Positions 45,521 to 53,869 are shown, counted from the first letter of the stretch. The stretch: 64,000 nucleotides of DNA from Bacteroidia bacterium (GCA_030427635.1 JAUIBA010000009.1:87987-151986); one strand, 5' to 3'. Numbers and translations are program-made. The notes: a model not told the origin generated them from the letters alone.

Positions 45521-46030
45521 ATGAAACGTACCCTCATACTGATAAGGCACGCAAAATCAAGCTGGAATAATCCACTTCAGAGCGATTTTGAAAGGCCGTT
45601 GAATGACCGGGGCAATAAAGATGCTCCGGAAATGGGGGCACGACTAAGAAAAGCAAACATCATACCTGATATTATTATCTCCAGTGCAGCCGTGCGTACC
45701 CGGCAAACCACCGCCCATCTTGCAGCAGCGCTGGGTGTGCGGGAGCATAATATACAATGGGAGGAGAAGTTATATCATTGTGTACCTGCTGTTCTGGAAG
45801 AAGTGATTTATGCCCTGCCACAGGAAGTACACACTGTATTTATTGTAGCGCATAACCCCGGTATTACCGAGTTTGCCAATCAGCTTTCTCCCGACTTCTA
45901 TACCGGCAATATGCCCACCTGCAGCATAGTAGGCGTTCATCTTAGCTCCGATAACTGGTTTGATTTTGACAAAGTGAAAAAAGAGGTGTTTCTGTACGAT
46001 TACCCCAAAAATGAACATGAATCCGAATAA
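45521..46030 (+). CDS. sixA: SixA-type histidine phosphatase
   Basis: A 169-residue histidine phosphatase of the RHG branch, related to SixA, which removes phosphate from phosphohistidine in signalling proteins; some relatives act on small molecules. The catalytic motif LIRHAKSSW (His10) and a later VAHNPGITEF with the second His are present, and PLNDRGNKDAPEMG is typical of SixA. Its last 20 bases overlap the kinase-RapZ fusion gene, so the two are translationally coupled. Upstream TTACTTTG (45477-45484) is one mismatch from a -7 box. The true substrate is not known. Confidence 0.88.
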   Translation: MKRTLILIRHAKSSWNNPLQSDFERPLNDRGNKDAPEMGARLRKANIIPDIIISSAAVRTRQTTAHLAAALGVREHNIQWEEKLYHCVPAVLEEVIYALPQEVHTVFIVAHNPGITEFANQLSPDFYTGNMPTCSIVGVHLSSDNWFDFDKVKKEVFLYDYPKNEHESE

Positions 46031-47492
46031 GACAATAACACAAGTTACCACAACCCTTACTAAGCTCTTCGAAGAGCACTTTGAAAAAGAAGCAGAGTCT
46101 ATAGAAGCGCTGCCGGTATCCGGTTCAGACCGCCGTTACTATCGTCTCACAGCAGGCAACATTACTGCTATAGGCACTTACAATGCCAATGTTGCTGAGA
46201 ATAACACCTATTTCTATTTCACAGAGCTGTTCCGCCGCCATCAGATAAATGTGCCTGAGGTTTACCTGCGTAGCAAAGACCGTAAAGCATATCTGCAGCA
46301 GGACCTCGGCAGCACCACCCTTTTTGACCTCGTACTCTCTGAGGGTTATACCGATGAGGTGCGCCGTCACTACCACACAGCACTGGCACAGCTGGCCCGG
46401 CTGCAGTGGATAGCAGGCCGTGAGGCCGACTTCAAGCAGTGCTTCGCCTCCCGTCAGTTCGATGAGAAGGCCATCATGTCCGATCTGCTGTATTTCAAAT
46501 ATTACTTTGCCGACCTTCAGGGCATACCTTACGACCGCTCTCTGCTCATCAGTGAGATGGAGCAGCTAAGTAAAGACCTGGGCCGTGTGCAGCCACAAAC
46601 CCTCATGTTCCGCGACTTTCAGAGCCGCAACATAATGGTACATGAAGGCCAGTTATACTTTATAGATTTTCAGGGCTGTATGCAGGGCCCACCACAGTAC
46701 GATATTGCTTCTCTGCTATGGCAGGCACGCGCTCAGCTGCCGTCTTCCTTCCGCGATGAGTTGCTGAACGGCTATGTTACCACACTAGGCGAGCTCAATG
46801 TCCCCCGTATGGATGAAATATACTTCCGTCGCGGATATGTACAGTTTGTACTGGTACGCCTGCTGCAGGTACTGGGCGCATATGGGTTCAGAGGCCTGCT
46901 GCAGCACAAAGCACACTTTGTCACCAGCATAGGCCCGGCACTGAAGAATCTTGACCAGTTCCTTTCCGATCATCCACAAACACCGGCCTACCCCGAGCTG
47001 CGCACCCTTCTGGAGCGTATCTCCTCCCGCGATATGCAGGACCGCTACAATACCAGCCCTGCCGAGGAGCCCTCAAATCTGGAAATACAGATTTGCAGCT
47101 TTTCTTACAAGCAGGGTATTCCCCGGTCTACCGGCCAGCACGGCGGTGGTTATGTCTTTGACTGCCGCGGGCTGCTGAATCCCGGCCGCTACGCAGCCTA
47201 CAAGCACCTTACCGGTAACGATGAGCTGGTAAAACAGTTTCTGGAGCGGGAAACCCGTATGCCCGGCTTCATGGACCATGTCACGGCCCTTGTGTCTATC
47301 AATGTGGAAGATTATATAGCCCGTGGTTTTGAGCAGCTCAGCGTAGCCTTTGGCTGTACCGGTGGTCAGCACCGTTCTGTATATGCCGCCAATGCACTGG
47401 CAAAACACCTCACTTCCAGGTATAATGTCAAAGTAGTGGTGACCCATACCAATGAAAAGAAGTGGGTACTGGGCGATGCACCTGCAAGCTGA
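46011..47492 (+). CDS. Aminoglycoside-phosphotransferase-like sugar kinase fused to a RapZ C-terminal domain
   Basis: A 493-residue fusion. Residues 1-330 form an APH-type kinase fold of the COG3178 group (with AmgK, the anomeric kinase of MurNAc/GlcNAc recycling): FRDFQSRNIM is the catalytic loop and YFIDFQGCMQGPPQYDIASL the metal-binding one. Residues 360-493 match the RapZ C-terminal domain, which in E. coli binds glucosamine-6-phosphate and small RNAs to control amino-sugar synthesis: KQGIPRSTGQHGGGYVFDC, LNPGRY, and VAFGCTGGQHRSVYAA. RapZ's N-terminal P-loop kinase is missing. ATG 46017 is an equally possible start. A role in sensing or recycling cell-wall amino sugars is inference. Confidence 0.85.
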   Translation: MNMNPNKTITQVTTTLTKLFEEHFEKEAESIEALPVSGSDRRYYRLTAGNITAIGTYNANVAENNTYFYFTELFRRHQINVPEVYLRSKDRKAYLQQDLGSTTLFDLVLSEGYTDEVRRHYHTALAQLARLQWIAGREADFKQCFASRQFDEKAIMSDLLYFKYYFADLQGIPYDRSLLISEMEQLSKDLGRVQPQTLMFRDFQSRNIMVHEGQLYFIDFQGCMQGPPQYDIASLLWQARAQLPSSFRDELLNGYVTTLGELNVPRMDEIYFRRGYVQFVLVRLLQVLGAYGFRGLLQHKAHFVTSIGPALKNLDQFLSDHPQTPAYPELRTLLERISSRDMQDRYNTSPAEEPSNLEIQICSFSYKQGIPRSTGQHGGGYVFDCRGLLNPGRYAAYKHLTGNDELVKQFLERETRMPGFMDHVTALVSINVEDYIARGFEQLSVAFGCTGGQHRSVYAANALAKHLTSRYNVKVVVTHTNEKKWVLGDAPAS

Positions 47493-47558
47493 TGCCAGGT
47501 GCAGTTATTTTAAATAGCGGTATCAGCGTAAGCAATGCCGCAAGCCGTAATATTTCAG

Positions 47559-47566
47559 TACTTTTG
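47559..47566 (+). promoter_or_regulatory. -7 promoter box for the Nfu gene
   Basis: TACTTTTG matches TAnnTTTG and lies 19 bases before ATG 47586. It falls inside the longer open frame from 47535, supporting the shorter start. Confidence 0.6.
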
Positions 47567-47585
47567 CGTTAAAATAGTTGATAAT

Positions 47586-48173
47586 ATGCTGAAGACAGGA
47601 AATACAATCGTGAGCATATATACCGAGATGACGCCCAATCCGGAGACCATGAAGTTTGTTGCCAATAAACTTCTTTATCCCGGCAAAAGCATAGACTTCC
47701 CCGATGAGTCAGCAGCAGGCCCTTCGCCACTGGCCCGGGAGTTGTTTGCTTTCCCGTTCATCCGTAGCGTATTCATTGCCAGTAACTTCGTAACACTTGC
47801 CAAAACTCCCGATACCAATTGGGATGATGTTATACCATCTATCCGCCAGTTTCTGAAAGAATATCTGGAAGAAGGTCGTGTGGTTATTAATGAAGACCAG
47901 GTAGTGAAGCCGGCAGAAGCTGCCATCAGCGATAGCGATACTGATGTTGTAGTGCGTATAAAAGAGCTGCTGGAAAACTATGTAAAACCAGCTGTGGAAA
48001 TGGACGGTGGTGCTATCAGCTTCAAAGGTTTTGAAGATGGTACAGTAACGCTCATGCTGCAGGGCTCATGCTCAGGCTGCCCCTCATCTATGATTACACT
48101 GAAGTCTGGTATAGAAGGTATGATGAAGCGCATGATACCAGAAGTTAAAGAAGTAGTTGCTGAAGCAGAGTAA
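47586..48173 (+). CDS. Nfu-type iron-sulfur cluster scaffold
   Basis: A 195-residue Fe-S cluster carrier. An N-terminal Nfu_N (Scaffold) domain (about 8-95, with MTPNPETMKFVAN) is followed by the NifU C-terminal-like domain (about 122-190) with the cluster-binding CSGC at residues 162-165. It receives clusters from the Suf or Isc system and delivers them to target proteins. It has its own promoter and is followed by a strong terminator, so it is a single-gene unit. Other Fe-S assembly genes are not in the window. Confidence 0.92.
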   Translation: MLKTGNTIVSIYTEMTPNPETMKFVANKLLYPGKSIDFPDESAAGPSPLARELFAFPFIRSVFIASNFVTLAKTPDTNWDDVIPSIRQFLKEYLEEGRVVINEDQVVKPAEAAISDSDTDVVVRIKELLENYVKPAVEMDGGAISFKGFEDGTVTLMLQGSCSGCPSSMITLKSGIEGMMKRMIPEVKEVVAEAE

Positions 48174-48208
48174 TACATTCTTTCTTTGTTAAATAATCCT
48201 TTTTATAT

Positions 48209-48240
48209 GCGGCAAACAACCAGTTTGCCGCTTTCTTTTT
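48209..48240 (+). terminator. Terminator after the Nfu gene
   Basis: A perfect 9-bp stem (48209-48217 with 48223-48231), 5-base loop, then TTTCTTTTT. Confidence 0.85.
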
Positions 48241-48349
48241 GGTGCGCAGCACATGAAATTGTGTTATTTTTATACCCGGTTAACAATCTGCCCCCTACCC
48301 GTCTGCGGCACATCTGCTAAGGACCAGCGGGGGCACAGTACACTCGCAA

Positions 48350-49435
48350 ATGAAATTCGAGAACAATTATGTGGCCATTATGGCCGGCGGTATAGGTAGC
48401 AGATTCTGGCCGGAAAGCCGCACCCACCATCCCAAACAATTCCTTGACCTTCTGGGCACCGGAAAGTCTCTCATACAGTGGACCTATAACCGCTTCAGGC
48501 ATATATGCCCCAGGGAAAACATATACTTTATTACCAATGAGCAGTATATGGACACCCTGCGCCAGCAGATACCGGATATAAGTAACGACAATATAATCAG
48601 CGAGCCGTCCCGTAAGAATACAGCGCCCTGTGCTGCATACTTTGCACACAAGATAATGGCGCTGAACCCTGAGGCAAACATCATCATGTCTCCTGCCGAT
48701 CATCTGATAATGGATGAGCACTCTTTTGAGCGTACGGCCAATGATGCGCTGGAGTTTGTATCTAAGCACAAAGCGTTGCTGACACTGGGCGTAAAGCCCA
48801 CCCGCCCCGATACCGGTTATGGCTATATTCAGTACGATGTAGACCATGAAATTGATAAGGTATACCGGGTGAAGACTTTTACAGAAAAGCCTTCACTGGA
48901 ACTTGCCCGCACCTTCCTGAAGAGTGGCGACTTCCTGTGGAACTCCGGCATATTCGTCTGGAATGTACAGACCATTATGCAGGCACTGGAGCAGTTCCTG
49001 CCAGAAATGCATGAGGTTTTCCTGCAGGCAAAAGGTCTTTACAATACTCCCGGTGAGCACGATGCTATCGTAAAGCTGTACCCTCACTGCACCAATATTT
49101 CTATAGACTATGGCATCATGGAAAAAGCCCGTAACGTCTATGTAATACCATCCTACTTTGGCTGGTGCGACCTTGGCACATGGGAGTCGGCATATGACAA
49201 TAGCGAAAAAGACTATCTGGGTAACGCCGTTCTGGGCAACAATGTAATGGTGATAGACGCTACCGAATGCATGATAAAAGCCCCTGACGATAAGCTGGTA
49301 GTACTACAGGGACTGGAAAACTTTATAGTAGTAGATACAAATGATGTACTGCTTATATGTGAGCGCAACCGTGAGCAGCAGATTAAGGAATATGTGGCAG
49401 AAGTAAAACGCAACAAAGGAGATAAGTACCTGTAA
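48350..49435 (+). CDS. manC: Mannose-1-phosphate guanylyltransferase
   Basis: A 361-residue nucleotidyltransferase making GDP-mannose from GTP and mannose-1-phosphate, for surface glycans. The signature MAGGIGSRFWPESRTHHPKQF is at the N terminus, and FTEKPSLELA and GIFVWN follow in order. Length fits the short, single-domain bacterial type without the C-terminal isomerase domain. It stands alone between the Nfu terminator and a convergent cytochrome gene; the mannose isomerase is elsewhere. No -7 box is clear. Confidence 0.93.
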   Translation: MKFENNYVAIMAGGIGSRFWPESRTHHPKQFLDLLGTGKSLIQWTYNRFRHICPRENIYFITNEQYMDTLRQQIPDISNDNIISEPSRKNTAPCAAYFAHKIMALNPEANIIMSPADHLIMDEHSFERTANDALEFVSKHKALLTLGVKPTRPDTGYGYIQYDVDHEIDKVYRVKTFTEKPSLELARTFLKSGDFLWNSGIFVWNVQTIMQALEQFLPEMHEVFLQAKGLYNTPGEHDAIVKLYPHCTNISIDYGIMEKARNVYVIPSYFGWCDLGTWESAYDNSEKDYLGNAVLGNNVMVIDATECMIKAPDDKLVVLQGLENFIVVDTNDVLLICERNREQQIKEYVAEVKRNKGDKYL

Positions 49436-49456
49436 GCCATCGCTTACAGTTCCTGC

Positions 49457-49900
49457 TTATTGCTTTTCCCTTACTGCTTTTACCTCTTCTGCTGTTACAG
49501 GCTGGCCGTTGTTTTCCATCATCCTGTTAGTGTATACAAATGTGAGTACTGCAGCTACTTCGTCATCGTTTAGCCGCTGCGGCGGCATAGTGTTATTATA
49601 CTCCTTTCCATTCACCACTATCTTGCCACTGCTGCCGTTGATTACCTGATGTATAGCCTGCTCTCTGTTACTAAGATAGTCCGACTTGGCAAGGGGAGGG
49701 TAAACATTGGCAATACCATCACCGGCGGCCATATGGCAGGAAGCACAGTTGCGCTTATACAGGTCCTCTCCCGATGGGGCCGATGAAGTCTTTACGTCGT
49801 CAGTTGTAAAGGGCTGTTTTTCGGTAGTGGTATCATTACTACCGCAGGAAATAACAGTAAGCGTAAGAGATACAGCCAGGAAAGATAGAATCTGTTTCAT
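49457..49900 (-). CDS. Lipoprotein cytochrome c (monohaem)
   Basis: A 147-residue lipoprotein. A signal peptide ending in lipobox VISC is followed by an acidic linker (about 20-43) and a class-I cytochrome c domain with CASCH near residue 53. A Met ligand candidate is in NTMPPQRLND. It is expected on the outer face of the inner membrane, or on the outer membrane, as an electron carrier. The partner is unknown. A -7 box lies 27 bases upstream. Confidence 0.88.
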   Translation of the reverse strand: MKQILSFLAVSLTLTVISCGSNDTTTEKQPFTTDDVKTSSAPSGEDLYKRNCASCHMAAGDGIANVYPPLAKSDYLSNREQAIHQVINGSSGKIVVNGKEYNNTMPPQRLNDDEVAAVLTFVYTNRMMENNGQPVTAEEVKAVREKQ

Positions 49901-49926
49901 ACAGGTAGCAGTTTATATGCCGTATG

Positions 49927-49934
49927 CAAAAGTA
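49927..49934 (-). promoter_or_regulatory. -7 promoter box for the lipoprotein cytochrome c gene
   Basis: On the minus strand TACTTTTG, matching TAnnTTTG. Confidence 0.6.
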
Positions 49935-49978
49935 GTGCTGCACACACGTAAATCCAACGAGGAACAGTCTTCTTACTG

Positions 49979-50494
49979 TCAGTAATCTGTTTGCTGCAGC
50001 CATGCTTCCTGTATCAGGTGATACGTAGCCTTTCCTGCAACGTCGGTATAGAGGGTAGCGCCGGTTTTTTCTACTGCCCTGCGCGATCTTATATTGCCCG
50101 ACCCTATATGAAAAACGACAACATCGGCCTGAGAGAACGCATGGTCTATCATCAATCGTTTGAGCTCATTGTTGTAGCCCTGCCCCCAGCATCTGCGCAC
50201 CAGAAAGGTGTAGCCTATAGCTATACTTCGCCCTGCAGCATCATATTCATAATACCGGGAGCTACCCAGCACAGCGCCACTGGCTTTGTCTACCAGCGTA
50301 AAAGCCGTGCCGGAGGATAAAGCACTGTTCCAGAACTTCAGGAAGACGTCAGGCTTATATCTGTCCTGTTCCGGGTGCTGCTCCCATATGAGGGGGTCGG
50401 CAGCTGCTGCAAAAAGAGGCGCTCTGTCTGAAAGCACCAGCGGACGCACCAGCAGGCGGTCGCTTTGTAATACAGGTTGCAGATTCCGGCTCAT
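49979..50494 (-). CDS. GNAT family N-acetyltransferase
   Basis: A 171-residue acetyl-CoA-dependent acetyltransferase of the RimJ/RimL-like branch. The acetyl-CoA-binding loop RRCWGQGYNNELKRLM and the following SGNIRSRRAVEKTGATLY strand-helix are visible. The N-terminal LLVRPLVLSDRAPLFAAAAD is typical. The substrate (protein N terminus or small molecule) cannot be told. It lies downstream of a hairpin and has no obvious -7 box. Confidence 0.87.
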   Translation of the reverse strand: MSRNLQPVLQSDRLLVRPLVLSDRAPLFAAAADPLIWEQHPEQDRYKPDVFLKFWNSALSSGTAFTLVDKASGAVLGSSRYYEYDAAGRSIAIGYTFLVRRCWGQGYNNELKRLMIDHAFSQADVVVFHIGSGNIRSRRAVEKTGATLYTDVAGKATYHLIQEAWLQQTDY

Positions 50495-50550
50495 GAAAAG
50501 GACTAAGACATGCTAAGTTACCAAACATCCCATACACTCCGGAAAACAGT

Positions 50551-50581
50551 AGTGGCAGCACCTGTACCAGATGCTGCCACT
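50551..50581 (-). terminator. Terminator-like hairpin after an unknown lipoprotein gene
   Basis: A perfect 10-bp stem (50551-50560 with 50572-50581). Only a weak T run (TACTGTTTT) follows on the minus strand, so efficiency is uncertain. Confidence 0.5.
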
Positions 50582-50606
50582 GACAATGTAACAACAGTTT
50601 GTATTG

Positions 50607-51122
50607 TCAGCCTTTTTTAATGTGCCGTTTGGTAACACGTTTCAGCTTGCCCTGGCTACGCCACTTGCTGCGGGGTTTTCCTGCCATTGCCGCCGGTACG
50701 TCTATGAGGCGGGGCTTGAGGGTAAGTATGTTACCAGTCGGTATATCTATGAGCCAGCCAAAGCCACCTGTGAGCAGTGCATCTACCACTACTATTTTCC
50801 CCCACACTTTGGGCTTCAGCTCAACAGTGGCACGCTTGCCTGAGCCGGGGGAGTATAACTCCAGCGAAGCCCGTTTTTTGCGCGGCAGTTTTACCGATGA
50901 GGTATAATATGCCACGGAGCCATTGGTACGGCCGCTGGCGGCAAAAACATCGCTGCCTATACTAAGCCGCTCTCCACCGGACGAGACCTGAAGGTCTGAA
51001 GGGGCATCAATAAGGAAGACCTCTGTCTTGCCCTTTTTACTTGCATTGAGAATAGTGCCGCAACTACTGAACGACCACATGAGCCAGAGTGCTGCTACCA
51101 GAAAAAGTGTGTTGTTTTTCAT
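50607..51122 (-). CDS. Small lipoprotein of unknown function
   Basis: A 171-residue lipoprotein: signal MKNNTLFLVAALWLMWSFSSC with lipobox FSSC, then a strand-rich domain that seems PEGA-like (VFLIDAPSDLQVSSGGERL, SVKLPRKKRASLELYSPG). A central hydrophobic stretch (KIVVVDALLTGGFGWLIDI) and a basic C terminus (KWRSQGKLKRVTKRHIKKG) follow. The upstream in-frame extension to 51182 lacks a signal sequence, so ATG 51122 is chosen. I know similar Bacteroidota lipoproteins but no function. Confidence 0.7.
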   Translation of the reverse strand: MKNNTLFLVAALWLMWSFSSCGTILNASKKGKTEVFLIDAPSDLQVSSGGERLSIGSDVFAASGRTNGSVAYYTSSVKLPRKKRASLELYSPGSGKRATVELKPKVWGKIVVVDALLTGGFGWLIDIPTGNILTLKPRLIDVPAAMAGKPRSKWRSQGKLKRVTKRHIKKG

Positions 51123-51221
51123 GCTGTTCTGCTTAAGGATGAAAGAATATATTATCATCCGCAAAACTATTTCGGGGCACAACGGGGGTCAATTACACTT
51201 TAGTGGTATTTTGCAGGTATT

Positions 51222-51620
51222 ATGGCAATGCATAGTCTGGTACCGGGACAATCTGTAGTGCTCAGCATAGGGGCCGGGGAGCGGTATTCCGGTGAGGGGA
51301 TAGCAGTAAAGCCCGGTGAGCAATACCGGATATCCTGCGACAGGCAACAACGCTGGACCGATATGATAATACCCTCATCGCCGGATGGCTACCCAAACCC
51401 GCTGGCAAAACTGTGTGGGCTGCGGGTGCGGACTGCACGCTGCTTTTGCCTGTGTGGTGCGTGGGGCCGGCGTGATGCCACCGCATTTGCCATAGGCTCT
51501 GGCACACATACCATAGAAGCAGACCAGCATACAGACCTGACATTCTTTGCCAATGATGTGCGGGGCTTTGAATGGAACAACTGGGGCAGTATATCTCTTA
51601 CTGTGACCCGTATATCCTAG
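51222..51620 (+). CDS. LecA/PA-IL-like lectin-fold protein (tentative)
   Basis: A 132-residue protein without a signal peptide. It has the look of a PA-IL (LecA) galactose-binding fold: VPGQSVVLSIGAGERYSGEG at the start and, near the end, LTFFANDVRGFEWNNWGS, which corresponds to the calcium-site FNDVxGxxxNNsGs segment of LecA. The middle has three cysteines in RCFCLC. Calcium-ligand identity is only partly kept. Sugar binding is therefore possible, not shown. No secretion signal or T9SS domain is seen. It stands alone between two minus-strand genes. Confidence 0.55.
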   Translation: MAMHSLVPGQSVVLSIGAGERYSGEGIAVKPGEQYRISCDRQQRWTDMIIPSSPDGYPNPLAKLCGLRVRTARCFCLCGAWGRRDATAFAIGSGTHTIEADQHTDLTFFANDVRGFEWNNWGSISLTVTRIS

Positions 51621-52060
51621 CGCAGCCGGTCTGTAGAACGCACCAGCTTATCATCGCGGCGTATAGCCATGAGCGCCAGCACTACAAATACCATTGCCAC
51701 AACCGGTAGTATGCCACCTATCCAGTAACTGCCGCTGCCTGCAGCATCGTCATTAGAGACACGGAACAGGGTGAGCGAAACAAAAGATACACAGGATAGC
51801 ATGGACACAGAACACAAGCGTATCTGCCGCTTGCGGTCGCGGTACATGAATACAGTAATAAGTGGCAGTGCTACCATTACCAGGGCTATAAGCAGAGACG
51901 GAAAGTGATTAGCTACTTTCAGGTCTTTTGCCGCTACGGTGCCGGCAGGTATTCTGTAAAGGTCAAATATAAATACGCCCGCACTGAGCAGTGATGCCAG
52001 CAGCAGCCAAAGAGACTGTTTGCGGAATATGAGGTCGTTCGATTTTTTGTTCTGTGTCAT
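51617..52060 (-). CDS. DUF4293 membrane protein
   Basis: A 147-residue inner-membrane protein with four predicted helices (about 16-36, 52-72, 80-100, 112-130) and the short basic ends of the DUF4293 family found in Bacteroidota. The start FRKQSLWLLLASLLSAGVFIFDL is typical. The function of the family is unknown. It begins 34 bases after serS and is probably read from the serS promoter. Its end overlaps the convergent LecA-like gene by four bases. Confidence 0.8.
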   Translation of the reverse strand: MTQNKKSNDLIFRKQSLWLLLASLLSAGVFIFDLYRIPAGTVAAKDLKVANHFPSLLIALVMVALPLITVFMYRDRKRQIRLCSVSMLSCVSFVSLTLFRVSNDDAAGSGSYWIGGILPVVAMVFVVLALMAIRRDDKLVRSTDRLR

Positions 52061-52094
52061 TACTACTACTCAAAAAATGTCATGTAATGTGCTA

Positions 52095-53366
52095 TCAGCT
52101 TATCATGTCTTTACCGAAATAGCTGTGCAGTACCTGTGGTAGTTTTATACCGTCGGGTGTCTGATTATTTTCCAGCAGGCAGGCCACTATACGCGGCAGC
52201 GCCAGAGAGCTGCCATTGAGTGTATGGGCTATCTGTGTTTTGCCCTGAGCATCGCGCAGGCGTATCTTCATACGGTTTGCCTGGAAGGTCTCAAAGTTTG
52301 ATACGGAGCTTACCTCCAGCCAGCGCTCCTGTGCTGCGCTGAATACTTCAAAATCGTATGTGAGGGCCGACGTGAAGCTCATATCGCCACCACACAGGCG
52401 CAGTATGCGGTATGGCAGTCCCAGCGACTGTACCAGCTTTTCTACATGGCTCACCATCTGCTCCAGTGTATCATAGCTGCCGGCAGGGTCTGTAACCTGC
52501 ACTATCTCTACCTTATCGAACTGATGTACCCGGTTAAGGCCGCGTACGTCCTTGCCATAGGAGCCGGCCTCACGGCGGAAGCAGGGAGAATAGGCGGTCA
52601 TTTTTACCGGCATTTCCTGCTCTGGCACTATCACATCGCGGTATATGTTGGTAAGCGGCACCTCTGATGTAGGTATAAGGTAAAGGCCATCGGCGGTTAC
52701 GTGATACATCTGGCCTTCTTTATCGGGCAGCTGGCCCGTACCATAGGCGGTTTCCTCATTGACCATAAAGGGCGGGCAATGCTCTACATAACCGGCTGCG
52801 GTATTAAAGTCCAGAAAGTACTGTATGAGCGCACGCTGCAGACGGGCACCCTGCCCCATAAATACCGGAAATCCACTGCCGGCTATCTTGTTGCCCAGAC
52901 TGAGGTCCATGAGGCGGTATTGCGTCATAAGGTCCCAGTGGGGGAGTTTCTGCTCGGTAAGAGTTGGTATTTCGCCACCGCTGCGCACTATAACGTTTTC
53001 TTCGGGCGTTTTCCCCTCTGGTACGCTACTGTGCGGCAGGTTGGGCAGCTTTACGAGGGTGTCGTGTAGCTGCTGCTCAGCATCAGAAAGCTGCTGCACG
53101 AGGTCTTTAATAGTTTCCTTGTGCTGTGCTACCTGTGCTTTCAGCTCTTCGGCCTTGTCTTTCTCACCTTTTGCCATATGCATCCCTATCTGCTTAGAGG
53201 CGGCATTAACAGATGCTGCAAGGTTGTCATGCTCCAGCTGCAGGCGGCGACGTTTCTCATCTGTTTCTATGATGACATCTACCAGTTCTGTTTCTCTGAA
53301 GTGCTTTTTAGCTAATCCCTGTAGTATCAGTTCTCTATCCTGTCTGAAAAGTTGAATGGGCAACAT
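52095..53366 (-). CDS. serS: Seryl-tRNA synthetase
   Basis: A 423-residue class-II aminoacyl-tRNA synthetase charging tRNA-Ser. The N-terminal antiparallel coiled-coil arm (about 28-105) binds the long variable arm of the tRNA. The catalytic core has class-II motif 2 (FRREAGSYGKDVRGLNRVHQF) and motif 3 (NGSSLALPRIVACLLEN). Length and order are standard. A -7 box lies 29 bases upstream; about 125 bases further upstream ends the conserved noncoding element, copy 2, read in the same direction. Confidence 0.97.
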   Translation of the reverse strand: MLPIQLFRQDRELILQGLAKKHFRETELVDVIIETDEKRRRLQLEHDNLAASVNAASKQIGMHMAKGEKDKAEELKAQVAQHKETIKDLVQQLSDAEQQLHDTLVKLPNLPHSSVPEGKTPEENVIVRSGGEIPTLTEQKLPHWDLMTQYRLMDLSLGNKIAGSGFPVFMGQGARLQRALIQYFLDFNTAAGYVEHCPPFMVNEETAYGTGQLPDKEGQMYHVTADGLYLIPTSEVPLTNIYRDVIVPEQEMPVKMTAYSPCFRREAGSYGKDVRGLNRVHQFDKVEIVQVTDPAGSYDTLEQMVSHVEKLVQSLGLPYRILRLCGGDMSFTSALTYDFEVFSAAQERWLEVSSVSNFETFQANRMKIRLRDAQGKTQIAHTLNGSSLALPRIVACLLENNQTPDGIKLPQVLHSYFGKDMIS

Positions 53367-53394
53367 ATAGTTTGTAGTTGGTATGAAACAATGG

Positions 53395-53402
53395 CAAAGA
53401 TA
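53395..53402 (-). promoter_or_regulatory. -7 promoter box for serS
   Basis: On the minus strand TATCTTTG, matching TAnnTTTG, 29 bases before the serS ATG. It lies after the terminator of the noncoding element, so serS has its own promoter. Confidence 0.65.
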
Positions 53403-53491
53403 TACTTAGTGCGGCAATGTGCTTAATGAGAAAGCGGAGATTATTAATGTGAAGATTATGTATGTGTCACCCGCCGGAGAAAGAATGCATT

Positions 53492-53768
53492 AAAAAAGCC
53501 TGTGTGCAATGCGTACAGGCGCTGACTAACAACCGGTAGATGCATGAAAACTGCGCAGTGGGAAGAAAATTAGTTTTCTCATGGCACATTAACCACAACT
53601 GATTAGTAATCATAACATTGCGATTCTTTTTGCAGCGCAAAATTTCGCAAAAAGGTTACAAAAATTGCTCGCGGAAAATTTATTATATAAGCTGGCGGTG
53701 GGGGCATAAGGATACAGGGTGTGGAATGGGGTACAAAGGTACGATAATAGTGGCTATACAGATGTTAT
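53492..53768 (-). ncRNA. Conserved noncoding element, copy 2 (probable small RNA gene)
   Basis: This stretch has the same layout as copy 1, read on the minus strand. A -7 box TACCTTTG lies at 53734-53741. A 46-base block (53690-53645) matches copy 1 at 44 positions, and a 26-base block (53569-53544) with the palindrome ACTGCGCAGT is identical. A terminator follows with GCCTGT/ACAGGC stem (53520-53498) and six T. The distances box-to-block (about 51) and block-to-block (86) equal those of copy 1. The middle and the ends differ in sequence. Predicted RNA about 240 bases. There is no conserved ORF. Function is unknown. Confidence 0.55.
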
Positions 53769-53869
53769 AGTGGGGATGAGTGTTATGATGAAACAGATGT
53801 GTGGCTTTGACCGGGGGACTAGCAGATAGAAAAGGAACTTTCCATCTGTAACACATGGGGCAGCTCTAT

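Noticed and set aside
53492-53768. Element copy 2 as a T-box-like leader of serS
   Set aside because: It ends at its own terminator, serS has a separate promoter box after it, the same element precedes sixA, and no T-box features were seen.
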